DNA of 25,636 bases from CAG-273 sp964618105 (GCA_964618105.1 CAZUAJ010000011.1:1-25636); one strand, 5' to 3'. Positions 1 through 7,253 are shown, numbered from the stretch's first letter. Numbers and translations are program-made. The notes: generated by a model from the sequence alone, not told the origin.

Positions 1-438
1 AATTTTATCATATTCAATTTCAGGGAAAATTAATTGTTCTTTAATTCCCATTGAATAATTACCTCTACCATCAAAAGAGTTACTAGATACTCCTCTAAAA
101 TCTCTTACTCTAGGTAATGCTGTATTAAATAATTTATAAGCAAAGTCATACATTTTTCCACTTCTTAATGTTACTTTGCATCCAATATTAACACCTTCTC
201 TAATTTTGAAAGCAGCAATAGCTTTTTTTGCTTTTGTTACTATTGGAGTTTGACCTGTAATTATTTTTAAATCATTAATTGTATTATCTAATGCTTTTGG
301 GTTATCTTTCATATCTCCTAAACCAACATTGATAACTATTTTTTCTAATTTTGGAACTTCCATTACTGATTTATAGTTAAATTTTTTCATCATTGCAGGT
401 ATAATTTCGTTTTGATATTGTTCTTTTAATATTTCCAT
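1..438 (-). CDS. rplE: 50S ribosomal protein L5 (3' part lost at window edge)
   Basis: Large-subunit protein that binds 5S rRNA and contacts the P-site tRNA. The window shows the first 146 residues, from MEILKEQYQNEIIPAMMKKF through VPKLEKIVINVGLG, KALDNTINDLKIITGQTP and RDFRGVSSNSFDGRGNYSMG, all typical of bacterial L5 (usually about 180 aa). The C-terminal part lies beyond base 1. The ATG at 436-438 is preceded by an AAGGAC site and, further up, AGGAGG. It follows rplX by 22 bp, as in the usual rplX-rplE-rpsN order. Confidence 0.97.
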   Translation of the reverse strand, partial: MEILKEQYQNEIIPAMMKKFNYKSVMEVPKLEKIVINVGLGDMKDNPKALDNTINDLKIITGQTPIVTKAKKAIAAFKIREGVNIGCKVTLRSGKMYDFAYKLFNTALPRVRDFRGVSSNSFDGRGNYSMGIKEQLIFPEIEYDKI

Positions 439-460
439 AAGTCCTTAATAGACCTCCTTC

Positions 461-769
461 CTATTTTAATTTGTTTCCACATTTTTTGCAAACACGTACT
501 TTATTGTCTCCTTCTACTAAGTAACCAACTCTTGTTGCTTTGTTACATTTTGGACATACTACGTTTACTTTACTACTATGTATGCTACATTCTACTGGAA
601 TAATTCCGCCTTCTTCTCCTTGTTTTCTAGGTTTAACGTGTTTTTTACGAATGTTAACACCTTTAACAATAACTTTTTGTGTTTTTGGAATTACTTCTAA
701 AACTTCTCCAGTTTTTCCTTTATCATTTCCTGATAAAACTTTAACTGTATCACCTTTTTTAATTTTCAT
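461..769 (-). CDS. rplX: 50S ribosomal protein L24
   Basis: Assembly-initiating large-subunit protein, 102 aa. The N-terminal KOW motif (KIKKGDTVKVLSGNDKGKTG, residues 2-21) is clear. The C-terminal half carries two CxxC pairs (VCPKCNK and VCKKCGN), typical of Firmicutes L24. Between it and the upstream gene rplN lies a 231-bp gap holding a structured repeat, unusual for this normally tightly packed operon. Confidence 0.97.
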   Translation of the reverse strand: MKIKKGDTVKVLSGNDKGKTGEVLEVIPKTQKVIVKGVNIRKKHVKPRKQGEEGGIIPVECSIHSSKVNVVCPKCNKATRVGYLVEGDNKVRVCKKCGNKLK

Positions 770-880
770 TTTTATTTTTCACCTCTTCTTTATTATTTTC
801 TTAAGGTTTTATATTCTTTATATTTTTTCTCGCATTCAAAACAATTTAAAAGTGAGTATCTTTTTTATTGTTTTTATACT

Positions 881-1003
881 TAAGCTAAGCAAAAATGGTA
901 TATTACTAGGCAACCAAGTAAAAATTTCTGAAACTATACGTTTGTATGTTAAAGGAATTTTTACGAAGGTTAACGACGTAAGATGCCGTTTTTCATTAGC
1001 TTA
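881..1003 (-). repeat. Structured intergenic repeat, copy 1 (rplN-rplX gap)
   Basis: About 91% identical to copy 2 at 4701-4823 (10 differences over the 107-nt core 889-995 versus 4709-4815, by my count). Outer arms 881-888 (TAAGCTAA) and 996-1003 (TTAGCTTA) are perfectly complementary. They are followed by a GC/CA mismatch and a second stem, 891-898 with 986-993. An inner hairpin pairs 918-929 with 953-964, enclosing a short ATAC/GTAT stem. The outer arm includes the rplN stop codon. The arms differ from copy 2 yet still pair, so either an RNA stem is conserved or an element sits inside a palindromic target. I do not recognise the family. Confidence 0.85.
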
Positions 1004-1372
1004 TAATACTTCTGGAGCAAGAGAAAGAATCTTCATATACTCCCCATCTCTTAATTCTCTAGCTACTGGTCCAAAAATACGAGTTCCTTTTGGTGTTTTG
1101 TCATCTTTTATAATAACTGCTGCGTTTTCGTCAAATCTAATATAAGAACCATCTGCTCTTCTAATTGGTTTTTTAGTTCTTACAACAACCGCTTTAACTA
1201 CATCACCTTTTTTTACAACTCCACCACCTGGTATAGCTGTTTTTACAGATGCAACAATAATATCGCCTACACCAGCGTATTTTCTATATGAACCACCTAA
1301 ACATCTGATACACATAATTTCTTTTGCACCAGTATTGTCAGCAACTTTTAATATACTTTGTTGTTGTACCAT
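1001..1372 (-). CDS. rplN: 50S ribosomal protein L14
   Basis: Large-subunit protein bound near the subunit interface; 123 aa, the family's usual length. It opens MVQQQSILKVADNTGAKEIM and contains the conserved GGVVKKGDVVKAVVVRTKK and FDENAAVIIKDDKTPKGTRI segments, ending RELRDGEYMKILSLAPEVL. An AAGGAGGAT site precedes the ATG. Its stop codon is also the end of the outer stem of the repeat that follows, so any RNA stem would form at the end of this reading frame. Confidence 0.98.
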   Translation of the reverse strand: MVQQQSILKVADNTGAKEIMCIRCLGGSYRKYAGVGDIIVASVKTAIPGGGVVKKGDVVKAVVVRTKKPIRRADGSYIRFDENAAVIIKDDKTPKGTRIFGPVARELRDGEYMKILSLAPEVL

Positions 1373-1463
1373 TTTGGTATCCTCCTTCTCAAATTTGTGA
1401 AGTAAATTTTAGTCTTCACTATTATTCTTAAAAATAAATATCAACGCCAGATGAAGTTTTTAT

Positions 1464-1727
1464 TTATTTTATAATTGCTTTTTCTACAACTTCAACTACT
1501 CTCCATCTCTTATCTTTAGAAAGTGGTCTAGTTTCCATTACTCTTACTTTATCTCCTGCTTGGCACATATTGTTTTCGTCATGAGCTTTTAATTTGTATG
1601 TTCTTTTTTGAATTTTTCCATACATTTTGTTCATAACATTTGTTTTAACAGCTACTACAACTGTTTTATCCATTTTGTCAGATACAACTGTACCAACCAT
1701 TTCTTTACGAAGGTTTCTATTTTCCAT
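1464..1727 (-). CDS. rpsQ: 30S ribosomal protein S17
   Basis: Small-subunit 16S rRNA binding protein, 87 aa. The OB-fold signature is visible in RKEMVGTVVSDKMDKTVVVA near the N-terminus and in GDKVRVMETRPLSKDKRWRV near the C-terminus. Its ATG overlaps the rpmC stop codon (TAATG), indicating translational coupling. The next gene, rplN, follows after a 91-bp gap with no obvious feature. Confidence 0.97.
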   Translation of the reverse strand: MENRNLRKEMVGTVVSDKMDKTVVVAVKTNVMNKMYGKIQKRTYKLKAHDENNMCQAGDKVRVMETRPLSKDKRWRVVEVVEKAIIK

Positions 1728-1930
1728 TAGTTAATACCCTCCTTTAATTCTCTTTGTTTAAGAATAGTTTTTATTCTTGCAATGTCTTTTCTCACTTCTT
1801 TAATTTTCATTGGATTATCTAATCCATTTGTAGCTAAACTAAATCTTAATTTGAATAATTCATTTTTTAATTCAACTAACTCTTTTTCTAATTCTGGTGA
1901 AGACATTTCTTTTATTTTATTTATCTTCAT
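1727..1930 (-). CDS. rpmC: 50S ribosomal protein L29
   Basis: Small helical protein at the peptide exit tunnel, 67 aa from the chosen start, matching the family's roughly 66 aa. I chose the ATG at 1928-1930 (MKINKIKEM) over the GTG codons just upstream, because AGGTGGTG sits at SD distance before that ATG. The signature NELFKLRFSLATNGLDNPMK is present. The gene overlaps the end of rplP by 14 bp and the start of rpsQ by 1 bp. Confidence 0.95.
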   Translation of the reverse strand: MKINKIKEMSSPELEKELVELKNELFKLRFSLATNGLDNPMKIKEVRKDIARIKTILKQRELKEGIN

Positions 1931-2360
1931 CGCTATCACCACCTACTTCAGTTTCTCTTTTGACAAACTTACATTTTACAGATAGCTTGTTAGCTGCTAA
2001 TCTTAGAGCTTCTTTTGCTGTGTCTTCAGAAACACCAGCTATTTCAAACATAACTCTTCCTGGTTTTACAGCTGCTACCCAGTATTCAACAGCACCTTTA
2101 CCTTTACCCATACGAGTACCAATTGGTTTTGATGTTATTGGTTTGTCAGGAAAAATTTTAATCCAAACTTTTCCACCTCTTTTTATATAACGAGTCATAG
2201 CAACACGGGCTGCTTCAATTTGATTTGAAGTAATTAGTCCAATTTCTTGTGATTGTAGTCCATATTCTCCGTCTGTTACAATGTTTCCTCTTGTTGCTTT
2301 ACCTCTAATTCTACCTTTTTGTTGTTTTCTATATTTTGTTCTTTTTGGCATTAATGGCAT
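1917..2360 (-). CDS. rplP: 50S ribosomal protein L16
   Basis: Large-subunit protein near the A-site tRNA, 147 aa. It contains the conserved MPKRTKYRKQQKGRIRGKAT, the GYVAAVKPGR-like stretch WVAAVKPGRVMFEIAGVS and the central ARVAMTRYIKRGGKVWIKIF. The ATG at 2358-2360 overlaps the rpsC stop (TAATG); a second ATG three codons in would give the more usual MPKR start. The C-terminus ends in a short acidic tail (GGDSDEDK) whose codons overlap the rpmC start and its SD. Confidence 0.97.
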   Translation of the reverse strand: MPLMPKRTKYRKQQKGRIRGKATRGNIVTDGEYGLQSQEIGLITSNQIEAARVAMTRYIKRGGKVWIKIFPDKPITSKPIGTRMGKGKGAVEYWVAAVKPGRVMFEIAGVSEDTAKEALRLAANKLSVKCKFVKRETEVGGDSDEDK

Positions 2361-3022
2361 TACTCATCTCTCCCTTCTGCTTTTTGTTTTTTAGCTGGAA
2401 GAACTTCGCCTTTATATATCCAAACTTTAACACCGATTTTTCCATAAGTTGTATCTGCTTCTGCAAATCCATAATCAATGTCAGCTCTTAAAGTTTGAAG
2501 CGGAATTGTTCCTTCTTTATAGAACTCTGTTCTAGCCATGTCTGCTCCGCCTAATCTTCCAGATACAGCAGTTTTAATACCTAATGCACCTGCTTTCATA
2601 GTTTTTTGCATACATTGTTTCATAGCTCTTCTGAATGAAATTCTTCTTTCTAGTTGTCCTGCAATGTTTTCTGCAACTAATTGTGCATCAACATCAATAT
2701 TTTTTACTTCTACAATATTTAAGTTAACTGTTTTTCCTATCATTTTTTCAAGTTTAGCTTTTAATTCTTCAGCAAGATTTCCACCTTTACCAATTACTAA
2801 ACCTGGTTTTGCTGTGTAAACATTTACTCTAACAAATTTTGCAGTTCTTTCAATTTCTATTTTAGAAATTCCTGCATCATATAATTTTTTCTTAACATAT
2901 TCACGGATTTTATGATCTTCTACTAAGTAATCACTAAAATTCTTTTTATTTGCATACCATTTTGAATTCCAGTCTTTAATAACACCTATTCTTAATCCGT
3001 TAGGATCCATTTTTTGTCCCAT
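2360..3022 (-). CDS. rpsC: 30S ribosomal protein S3
   Basis: Small-subunit head protein at the mRNA entry tunnel, 220 aa. It begins MGQKMDPNGLRIGVIKDWNS. The KH type-2 domain shows the GXXG loop in PGLVIGKGGNLAEELK (about residues 73-88). The C-terminal domain includes GRLGGADMARTEFYKEGTIP and TLRADIDYGFAEADTTYGKI, which are diagnostic. It sits in the standard rplV-rpsC-rplP order. Confidence 0.98.
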   Translation of the reverse strand: MGQKMDPNGLRIGVIKDWNSKWYANKKNFSDYLVEDHKIREYVKKKLYDAGISKIEIERTAKFVRVNVYTAKPGLVIGKGGNLAEELKAKLEKMIGKTVNLNIVEVKNIDVDAQLVAENIAGQLERRISFRRAMKQCMQKTMKAGALGIKTAVSGRLGGADMARTEFYKEGTIPLQTLRADIDYGFAEADTTYGKIGVKVWIYKGEVLPAKKQKAEGRDE

Positions 3023-3041
3023 TTTGTTAAGTCCTCCTTTC

Positions 3042-3395
3042 TTAATCTCTTTCCTTTAATACGATTGTAATGTGACTTGTTCTCTTTCTAATTCTTACTG
3101 CACTACCTTTTGCAGCTGGTCTAATTCTTTTTAGAGTTGGACCTTGATTTGCATAAATTTCAGCAACATATAATTTTTCAGCTGTCATATTATGATTATT
3201 TTCAGCATTTGCAATAGCTGATTTTAATAATTTTTCAATGATTTCGCTTGATGCTTTTGGAGCATATTTTGCAATAGCTAAAGCTTCATTAATATCTTTT
3301 CCCCTAATTAGGTCTGCTACAATTTTAACTTTTCTAGCTGAAATTCTAGCATATCTTAAAGTTGCTTCTGCTGTTGGAATATTGTTTTCTTCCAT
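3042..3395 (-). CDS. rplV: 50S ribosomal protein L22
   Basis: Large-subunit protein whose beta-hairpin lines the exit tunnel, 117 aa. The frame is open further upstream to a GTG, but the ATG at 3393-3395 has AAAGGAG at 7-nt spacing and gives the usual length. Conserved stretches are ATLRYARISARKVKIVADLI near the start and, at the C-terminus, GPTLKRIRPAAKGSAVRIRK followed by TSHITIVL, the tunnel loop and final strand. Confidence 0.96.
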   Translation of the reverse strand: MEENNIPTAEATLRYARISARKVKIVADLIRGKDINEALAIAKYAPKASSEIIEKLLKSAIANAENNHNMTAEKLYVAEIYANQGPTLKRIRPAAKGSAVRIRKRTSHITIVLKERD

Positions 3396-3468
3396 GATTT
3401 TTCTCCTTTCTAACTTCTTTACAGGTAACACACCTTTTACTGAGTTATGTCTTTATTTTACACAATTT

Positions 3469-3744
3469 TTATTTACTTGTTGTTTTATCTCCAGCGTGAC
3501 CTTTAAATGTTCTTGTTGGTGCAAATTCACCTAATTTATGTCCAATCATTTCTTCTGTAATATATACTGGTACATGTTTTCTTCCATCATGAACAGCTAT
3601 TGTGTGTCCAACCATTTGTGGGTATATAGTAGAAGCTCTTGACCATGTTTTTATTACTTCTTTATTTCCACTTTCATTCATTGCATTTACTCTTTTTAAT
3701 AATTCAGGTGCAATAAATGGAACTTTTTTACTTGATCTTGACAT
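3469..3744 (-). CDS. rpsS: 30S ribosomal protein S19
   Basis: Small-subunit head protein that contacts S13 and A-site tRNA, 91 aa. Diagnostic stretches: SRSSKKVPFIAPELLKRV at the N-terminus, WSRASTIYPQMVGHTIAVHD in the middle and GHKLGEFAPTRTFKGHAGDK near the C-terminus. It is separated from rplB by 12 bp, which hold its SD (GGAGGT). Confidence 0.98.
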   Translation of the reverse strand: MSRSSKKVPFIAPELLKRVNAMNESGNKEVIKTWSRASTIYPQMVGHTIAVHDGRKHVPVYITEEMIGHKLGEFAPTRTFKGHAGDKTTSK

Positions 3745-3756
3745 TTATTTTACCTC

Positions 3757-4584
3757 CTACTTTCTACGTTTAGTGATTAATTTATCACTTTTTTTATTTT
3801 TCTTTCTTGTCTTGTATCCTAGTGCTGGTTTGCCCCAAGGAGTCATTGGACCTGAGTGTCCTACTGGTGCTTTTCCTTCACCACCACCATGTGGGTGATC
3901 TACTGGGTTCATTACAGAACCTCTAACAGATGGTCTAATACCCATATTTCTTGTTCTACCAGCTTTACCAAGTTTAATATTTTCATGATCTGTATTTCCT
4001 ACAGTTCCAATTGTAGCTTTGCAAACAGCAAGAACTAATCTCATTTCGCCTGAAGGCAATCTTACGTGTGCATATTTTCCTTCTTTAGCCATTAATTGAG
4101 CTTCTTGACCTGCTGCTCTAACTAATTTTCCACCTTGATTAGGATTTAATTCTATATTATGAATCATAGTACCTACTGGAATATTTTCAATTTTCATACA
4201 GTTACCTGGTTTGATGTCTGCTTTATCTCCAGAAACTACTTTGTCTCCGTCTTTTAATCCAACTGGTGCTAAAATATATGCTTTTTCTCCATCTTCATAT
4301 TGGATTAATGCAATATTTGCACTTCTGTTTGGATCATATTCTATACCAATTACTGTTGCTGGCATATCAACTTTATTTCTTTTAAAATCTATAATTCTGT
4401 ATTTTTGTCTATTTCCGCCACCTTGATGTCTTACTGTAATTCTACCATAAGAATTTCTACCAGCATGTTTCTTTTTTGTAGCTAATAGAGTTTTTTCTGG
4501 TTCTTTTTTTGTAATTTCATCAAATGTTGAAACTGTCATGTTTCTTCTTGATGGTGTATATGGTTTAAATCTTTTAATTCCCAT
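3757..4584 (-). CDS. rplB: 50S ribosomal protein L2
   Basis: Core large-subunit protein required for subunit association and peptidyl transfer, 275 aa, normal length. It begins MGIKRFKPYTPSRRNMTV. The strongly conserved SVMNPVDHPHGGGEGKAPVG motif, with the functionally important histidine, is present near the C-terminus. The SD AAAGGAG lies just before the ATG. Upstream is a 241-bp gap separating it from rplW, with the second copy of the structured repeat at its far end. Confidence 0.98.
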   Translation of the reverse strand: MGIKRFKPYTPSRRNMTVSTFDEITKKEPEKTLLATKKKHAGRNSYGRITVRHQGGGNRQKYRIIDFKRNKVDMPATVIGIEYDPNRSANIALIQYEDGEKAYILAPVGLKDGDKVVSGDKADIKPGNCMKIENIPVGTMIHNIELNPNQGGKLVRAAGQEAQLMAKEGKYAHVRLPSGEMRLVLAVCKATIGTVGNTDHENIKLGKAGRTRNMGIRPSVRGSVMNPVDHPHGGGEGKAPVGHSGPMTPWGKPALGYKTRKKNKKSDKLITKRRK

Positions 4585-4700
4585 TTTTATTCTCCTTTTT
4601 ATTTATTTTCCGAGTTTTCTCTCGATAATTATTTTTTAATAATTACAACTACTTATTTATTGTTAGAAAAAGAATTGTTATTATTTTTTAACTTTACATT

Positions 4701-4823
4701 AAAACAAAGCAAAATTGGTATATTGCTAGGCAACTGAGTAAAAATTTCTGAAACTATACGATTGTATGTTGAAGAAATTTTTACGAAAGTTAACGACGCA
4801 AGATGCCGATTTTCATTTGTTTT
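4701..4823 (-). repeat. Structured intergenic repeat, copy 2 (rplW-rplB gap)
   Basis: Homologous to 881-1003. Outer arms 4701-4708 (AAAACAAA) and 4816-4823 (TTTGTTTT) pair perfectly although their sequence differs from copy 1. The same GC/CA internal mismatch follows, then 4711-4718 paired with 4806-4813. Here pair T4715-A4809 replaces A895-T989 of copy 1, a compensatory change. The inner hairpin pairs 4738-4749 with 4773-4784 over 12 perfect base pairs. The element starts 2 nt after the rplW stop codon in transcriptional direction. Confidence 0.85.
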
Positions 4824-4825
4824 AC

Positions 4826-5173
4826 TTAAGCGCCCATAAAGCTTTCAATAGAATCTTTATATTTCTTAGAAACTTTAACTTCTTTTCCACCTTTATCTAG
4901 GTATTTAATTTCTCCTGGGTTTGTATCAATAGTAACTATTGCTTTTTTCCAGTCAGAAGTTTTTCCTACGGTTTTGCCTCTTCTAACTTCTTTTCCTTTA
5001 ACACTCATTGTGTTAACATTTAAAACTTTAACTTCAAAAAGTTTTTCTACAGCATTACGAATATCAATTTTAGTAGCTTTTTTGTTTACTTTAAATGTAT
5101 ATTTTCCTGCTTGTAGTTCATCATTACTTTTTTCTGTGATTACTGGTGCTATGATAATATCTTCTGGTTTCAT
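4826..5173 (-). CDS. rplW: 50S ribosomal protein L23
   Basis: Exit-tunnel protein that docks trigger factor and SRP, 115 aa. The N-terminal MKPEDIIIAPVITEKSNDEL and central IRNAVEKLFEVKVLNVNTM are typical. It is somewhat longer than the usual 95-100 aa, with a C-terminal extension after the KKAIVTID strand. Its ATG overlaps the rplD stop (TAATG). The repeat element follows almost directly after its own stop codon. Confidence 0.97.
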   Translation of the reverse strand: MKPEDIIIAPVITEKSNDELQAGKYTFKVNKKATKIDIRNAVEKLFEVKVLNVNTMSVKGKEVRRGKTVGKTSDWKKAIVTIDTNPGEIKYLDKGGKEVKVSKKYKDSIESFMGA

Positions 5174-5796
5174 TATGCATACACCTCCTCTAATTTTTTA
5201 ACAGTTTCTTCTGTTACAACAAGATTTTTATGTTTTAATAAATCATATACATTAATTGTTCCAACTTGTAAAGTTTTAACTCCTTCAATGTTTCTAGCTG
5301 ATTTTTGAACTAATTCATCTTTTTCTGGTAATAGAATTACTGCTTTACCTTCTACTTTTAAGTTATTTAAAATTCTTACCATTTCTTTTGTTTTTATTTC
5401 TTTTAATGGCAAGTTTTCAACAACTACTAATTCGTTTTCTAATACTTTTGAGCTTAACATTGATTTAATTGCTAATCTCTTTTCTTTTTTATTTACTGTG
5501 TAGTTATATGAACGTGGTTTTGGACCTAATGCAACTCCACCACCAACCCAGTGTGGCGCACGAATGCTACCTTGTCTAGCTCTACCTGTACCTTTTTGTC
5601 TCCATGGTTTTTTACCACCACCAGATACTTCTGCTCTTGTTTTTGTACTTTGTGTACCTTGTCTTTGATTAGCTAGGTAATTAACTAGAACACTATGTAC
5701 TATTGCTTCATTTGGTTCAATACCAAATACTTCTTCTTTAAGCTCTATTGTCTTAACTTTTTTACCTTCTATATCATATACGTCTATGTTAGGCAT
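5173..5796 (-). CDS. rplD: 50S ribosomal protein L4
   Basis: Exit-tunnel protein, 207 aa. The tunnel loop region is clear: residues around TRAEVSGGGKKPWRQKGTGR followed by ARQGSIRAPHWVGGGVALGP. C-terminal conserved text includes TINVYDLLKHKNLVVTEETV. In gamma-proteobacteria L4 represses its own operon through the S10 leader; whether that holds here is unknown, but a structured leader does precede rpsJ. It ends in a 1-bp overlap with rplW. Confidence 0.98.
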   Translation of the reverse strand: MPNIDVYDIEGKKVKTIELKEEVFGIEPNEAIVHSVLVNYLANQRQGTQSTKTRAEVSGGGKKPWRQKGTGRARQGSIRAPHWVGGGVALGPKPRSYNYTVNKKEKRLAIKSMLSSKVLENELVVVENLPLKEIKTKEMVRILNNLKVEGKAVILLPEKDELVQKSARNIEGVKTLQVGTINVYDLLKHKNLVVTEETVKKLEEVYA

Positions 5797-5809
5797 TTAT
5801 TTTCCCTCC

Positions 5810-6442
5810 TTATTTACTTTTTACACTTGTTTTTAATTTTAAAATTGCACCTTTAGCACCTGGTACACTACCTTTTACTAAAATTACATTTTTGTCTAAA
5901 TCTACTCTTACAACTTCTAGATTTTGAATTGTAATAGTTTGATGTCCTGTATGACCTGGCAATTTTTTACCTTTAAATACTCTACCTGGTGTAGATGTTG
6001 AACCCATTGAACCTGGTCTTCTGTGATACATTGAACCATGTCCCATTGGTCCTCTTGATTGTCCATGACGTTTAATAACACCTTGGAATCCTTTTCCTTT
6101 TGATGTTCCTTGAATGTCTAATTGGTCTCCTGCTGCAAATGTGTCAGCTTTTAATTCGTCACCAACATTTATGTTTTCAACAGAATCTAATCTAAATTCT
6201 CTTAAATGTTTTTTTGGTGCTACTTTTGATTTTGCAAAATGTCCTTTTTCTGGTTTGTTAACTTTACTTTCTTTTATTTCGCCAAATCCTAATTGAATAG
6301 CATTGTACCCATCAGTTTCTACTGTTTTTACTTGTGCTACTACACATGGTCCAGCTTCTATAACTGTAACTGGAATAACTTTTCCTTGTTCGTCAAATAT
6401 TTGAGTCATTCCTAATTTTTTTCCTATTAATCCTTTATTCAT
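5810..6442 (-). CDS. rplC: 50S ribosomal protein L3
   Basis: Early-assembly large-subunit protein whose loop reaches the peptidyl transferase centre, 210 aa. It starts MNKGLIGKKLGMTQIFDEQG. The central loop GQSRGPMGHGSMYHRRPGSM and KLPGHTGHQTITIQNLEVVR are diagnostic. SD GGAAGGA precedes the ATG. rplD follows after 13 bp. Confidence 0.98.
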   Translation of the reverse strand: MNKGLIGKKLGMTQIFDEQGKVIPVTVIEAGPCVVAQVKTVETDGYNAIQLGFGEIKESKVNKPEKGHFAKSKVAPKKHLREFRLDSVENINVGDELKADTFAAGDQLDIQGTSKGKGFQGVIKRHGQSRGPMGHGSMYHRRPGSMGSTSTPGRVFKGKKLPGHTGHQTITIQNLEVVRVDLDKNVILVKGSVPGAKGAILKLKTSVKSK

Positions 6443-6521
6443 TTTATTTTTCCTTCCATTGGCTGATATTTTATATTTCGTTAACTTTTAACGCTATACC
6501 AGCATAGTTTTGAATTTGTAA

Positions 6522-6854
6522 TTATAATTTAATTTCTATATCAACACCAGCTGGTAAATCAATTTTCATTAAATTGTCAACTGTTTTTTGTGTTGGGTAA
6601 AGAATGTCAATTACTCTTTTATGTGTTCTCATTTCAAATTGTTCTCTTGAGTCTTTGTGTTTGTGTGGAGAACGTAAGATTGTAACAATCTCCTTTTCTG
6701 TTGGTAATGGAATAGGACCTGAAACTTTAGCTCCTGTTTTTTTAGCAGTATCTACTATTTTTTCAGCAGACTGTTCTAAAACAACATGATCATAAGCTTT
6801 TAATCTTATTCTTATTTTTTCTCTTGTTAATGCATTGTCCTTCTTTGTTGCAAT
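6522..6854 (-). CDS. rpsJ: 30S ribosomal protein S10, predicted ATT start
   Basis: Small-subunit S10 (NusE), also a transcription antitermination factor; 110 aa including the initiator. I translated it by hand: the frame is intact through KIRIRLKAYDHVVLEQSAEK, GPIPLPTEKEIVTILRSPHK and REQFEMRTHKRVIDILYPTQ, ending GVDIEIKL. No ATG, GTG or TTG exists in frame before the conserved core, and a TAA lies directly upstream of an ATT codon at 6852-6854. That ATT has AAGGAGGG eight nt upstream, so it is the best start (MATKKDNALTREKIRIRLK), a few residues longer than usual S10. First gene of the operon. A base error turning ATG into ATT cannot be excluded. Confidence 0.9.
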   Translation of the reverse strand: MATKKDNALTREKIRIRLKAYDHVVLEQSAEKIVDTAKKTGAKVSGPIPLPTEKEIVTILRSPHKHKDSREQFEMRTHKRVIDILYPTQKTVDNLMKIDLPAGVDIEIKL

Positions 6855-6947
6855 TTATATTTCCCTCCTTCTTAATTTTTATGACTTTTTAGTCCTTTTT
6901 TGGTCGGAAGTTATAACGCACCCTAGTGTTTCTTTTATAAAACATAT

Positions 6948-6979
6948 AAAAACCCAAGCTTGCATGATAAAATCTTGGG
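6948..6979 (-). terminator. Candidate attenuator hairpin before rpsJ
   Basis: On the transcribed strand CCCAAG (6974-6979) pairs with CTTGGG (6953-6958) around a 15-nt loop, followed at once by five T residues (6948-6952). The stem is only six pairs, so it would be a weak terminator, as expected of a regulated attenuator. It is inside the S10 leader, not at an operon end. Confidence 0.45.
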
Positions 6980-7014
6980 ATAAGTGCTTATTTGTTTTTA
7001 ACTTACCGCCTGGT

Positions 7015-7035
7015 CTAAGCCATAACATACTCCAT
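7015..7035 (-). CDS. Possible leader peptide MEYVMA
   Basis: ATG at 7033-7035 preceded by GGAGGG at good spacing (ACTCTT) and closed by TAG after six codons. The SD is as strong as those of the ribosomal genes. The ORF lies upstream of the candidate attenuator, a typical position for a regulatory upstream ORF. No homology is possible at this length; it could also be a ribosome-binding decoy. Confidence 0.35.
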   Translation of the reverse strand: MEYVMA

Positions 7036-7110
7036 AAGAGTTCCCTCCAAATATATATATTTATACATTTGTAGCCACATCTTACTTCATCGCTAAATAC
7101 ATGCTTTATT

Positions 7111-7139
7111 ATTATACAATGTTTGTTTTATAAAGTCAA
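7111..7139 (-). promoter_or_regulatory. Sigma-A type promoter of the S10 operon
   Basis: On the minus strand: -35 TTGACT (7134-7139), 17-bp spacer, -10 TATAAT (7111-7116). Nearly consensus, as expected for ribosomal protein genes. Predicted start near 7104. Confidence 0.85.
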
Positions 7140-7172
7140 CTATTATTTCAAATTTTATATATTTTTTACAAT

Positions 7173-7201
7173 TTTACATAATTTTAAAAATATGATATAA
7201 T
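7173..7201 (+). promoter_or_regulatory. Promoter of the 129-aa plus-strand gene
   Basis: -35 TTTACA (7173-7178), 17-bp spacer, -10 TATAAT (7196-7201) with an upstream TG (7193-7194). The short 5' leader begins with a CTAGC/GCTAG hairpin (7210-7225), followed by the SD AGAGG before the ATG at 7254. Divergent from the S10 promoter. Confidence 0.75.
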
Positions 7202-7253
7202 ATTTATAACTAGCGAGTATGCTAGAATATTTTATAAAAGAGGTATTTTTGGC

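Larger units (their letters stand above)
6871..7104 (-). promoter_or_regulatory. S10 operon 5' leader
   Basis: About 230 nt lie between the predicted transcription start and the rpsJ SD. In transcriptional order: a hairpin of ten pairs (one G-U) with loop AATA at 7048-7071; SD GGAGGG directly after it and a six-codon ORF (7015-7035); a small ATAA/TTAT hairpin; a terminator-like hairpin with T-run (6948-6979); and a GACT/AGTC hairpin shortly before the rpsJ SD. This layout suggests autogenous or attenuation control of the operon. The ligand is not evident. Confidence 0.55.

Noticed and set aside
540..1145. 201-aa open frame on the plus strand
   Set aside because: It is the antisense of rplX, the repeat and rplN, with Phe/Leu/Ile-rich text typical of AT-rich shadow frames and no SD.
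6845..6853. TTG one base inside the rpsJ start region as an alternative start
   Set aside because: It is out of frame with S10 and meets a stop after eight codons.
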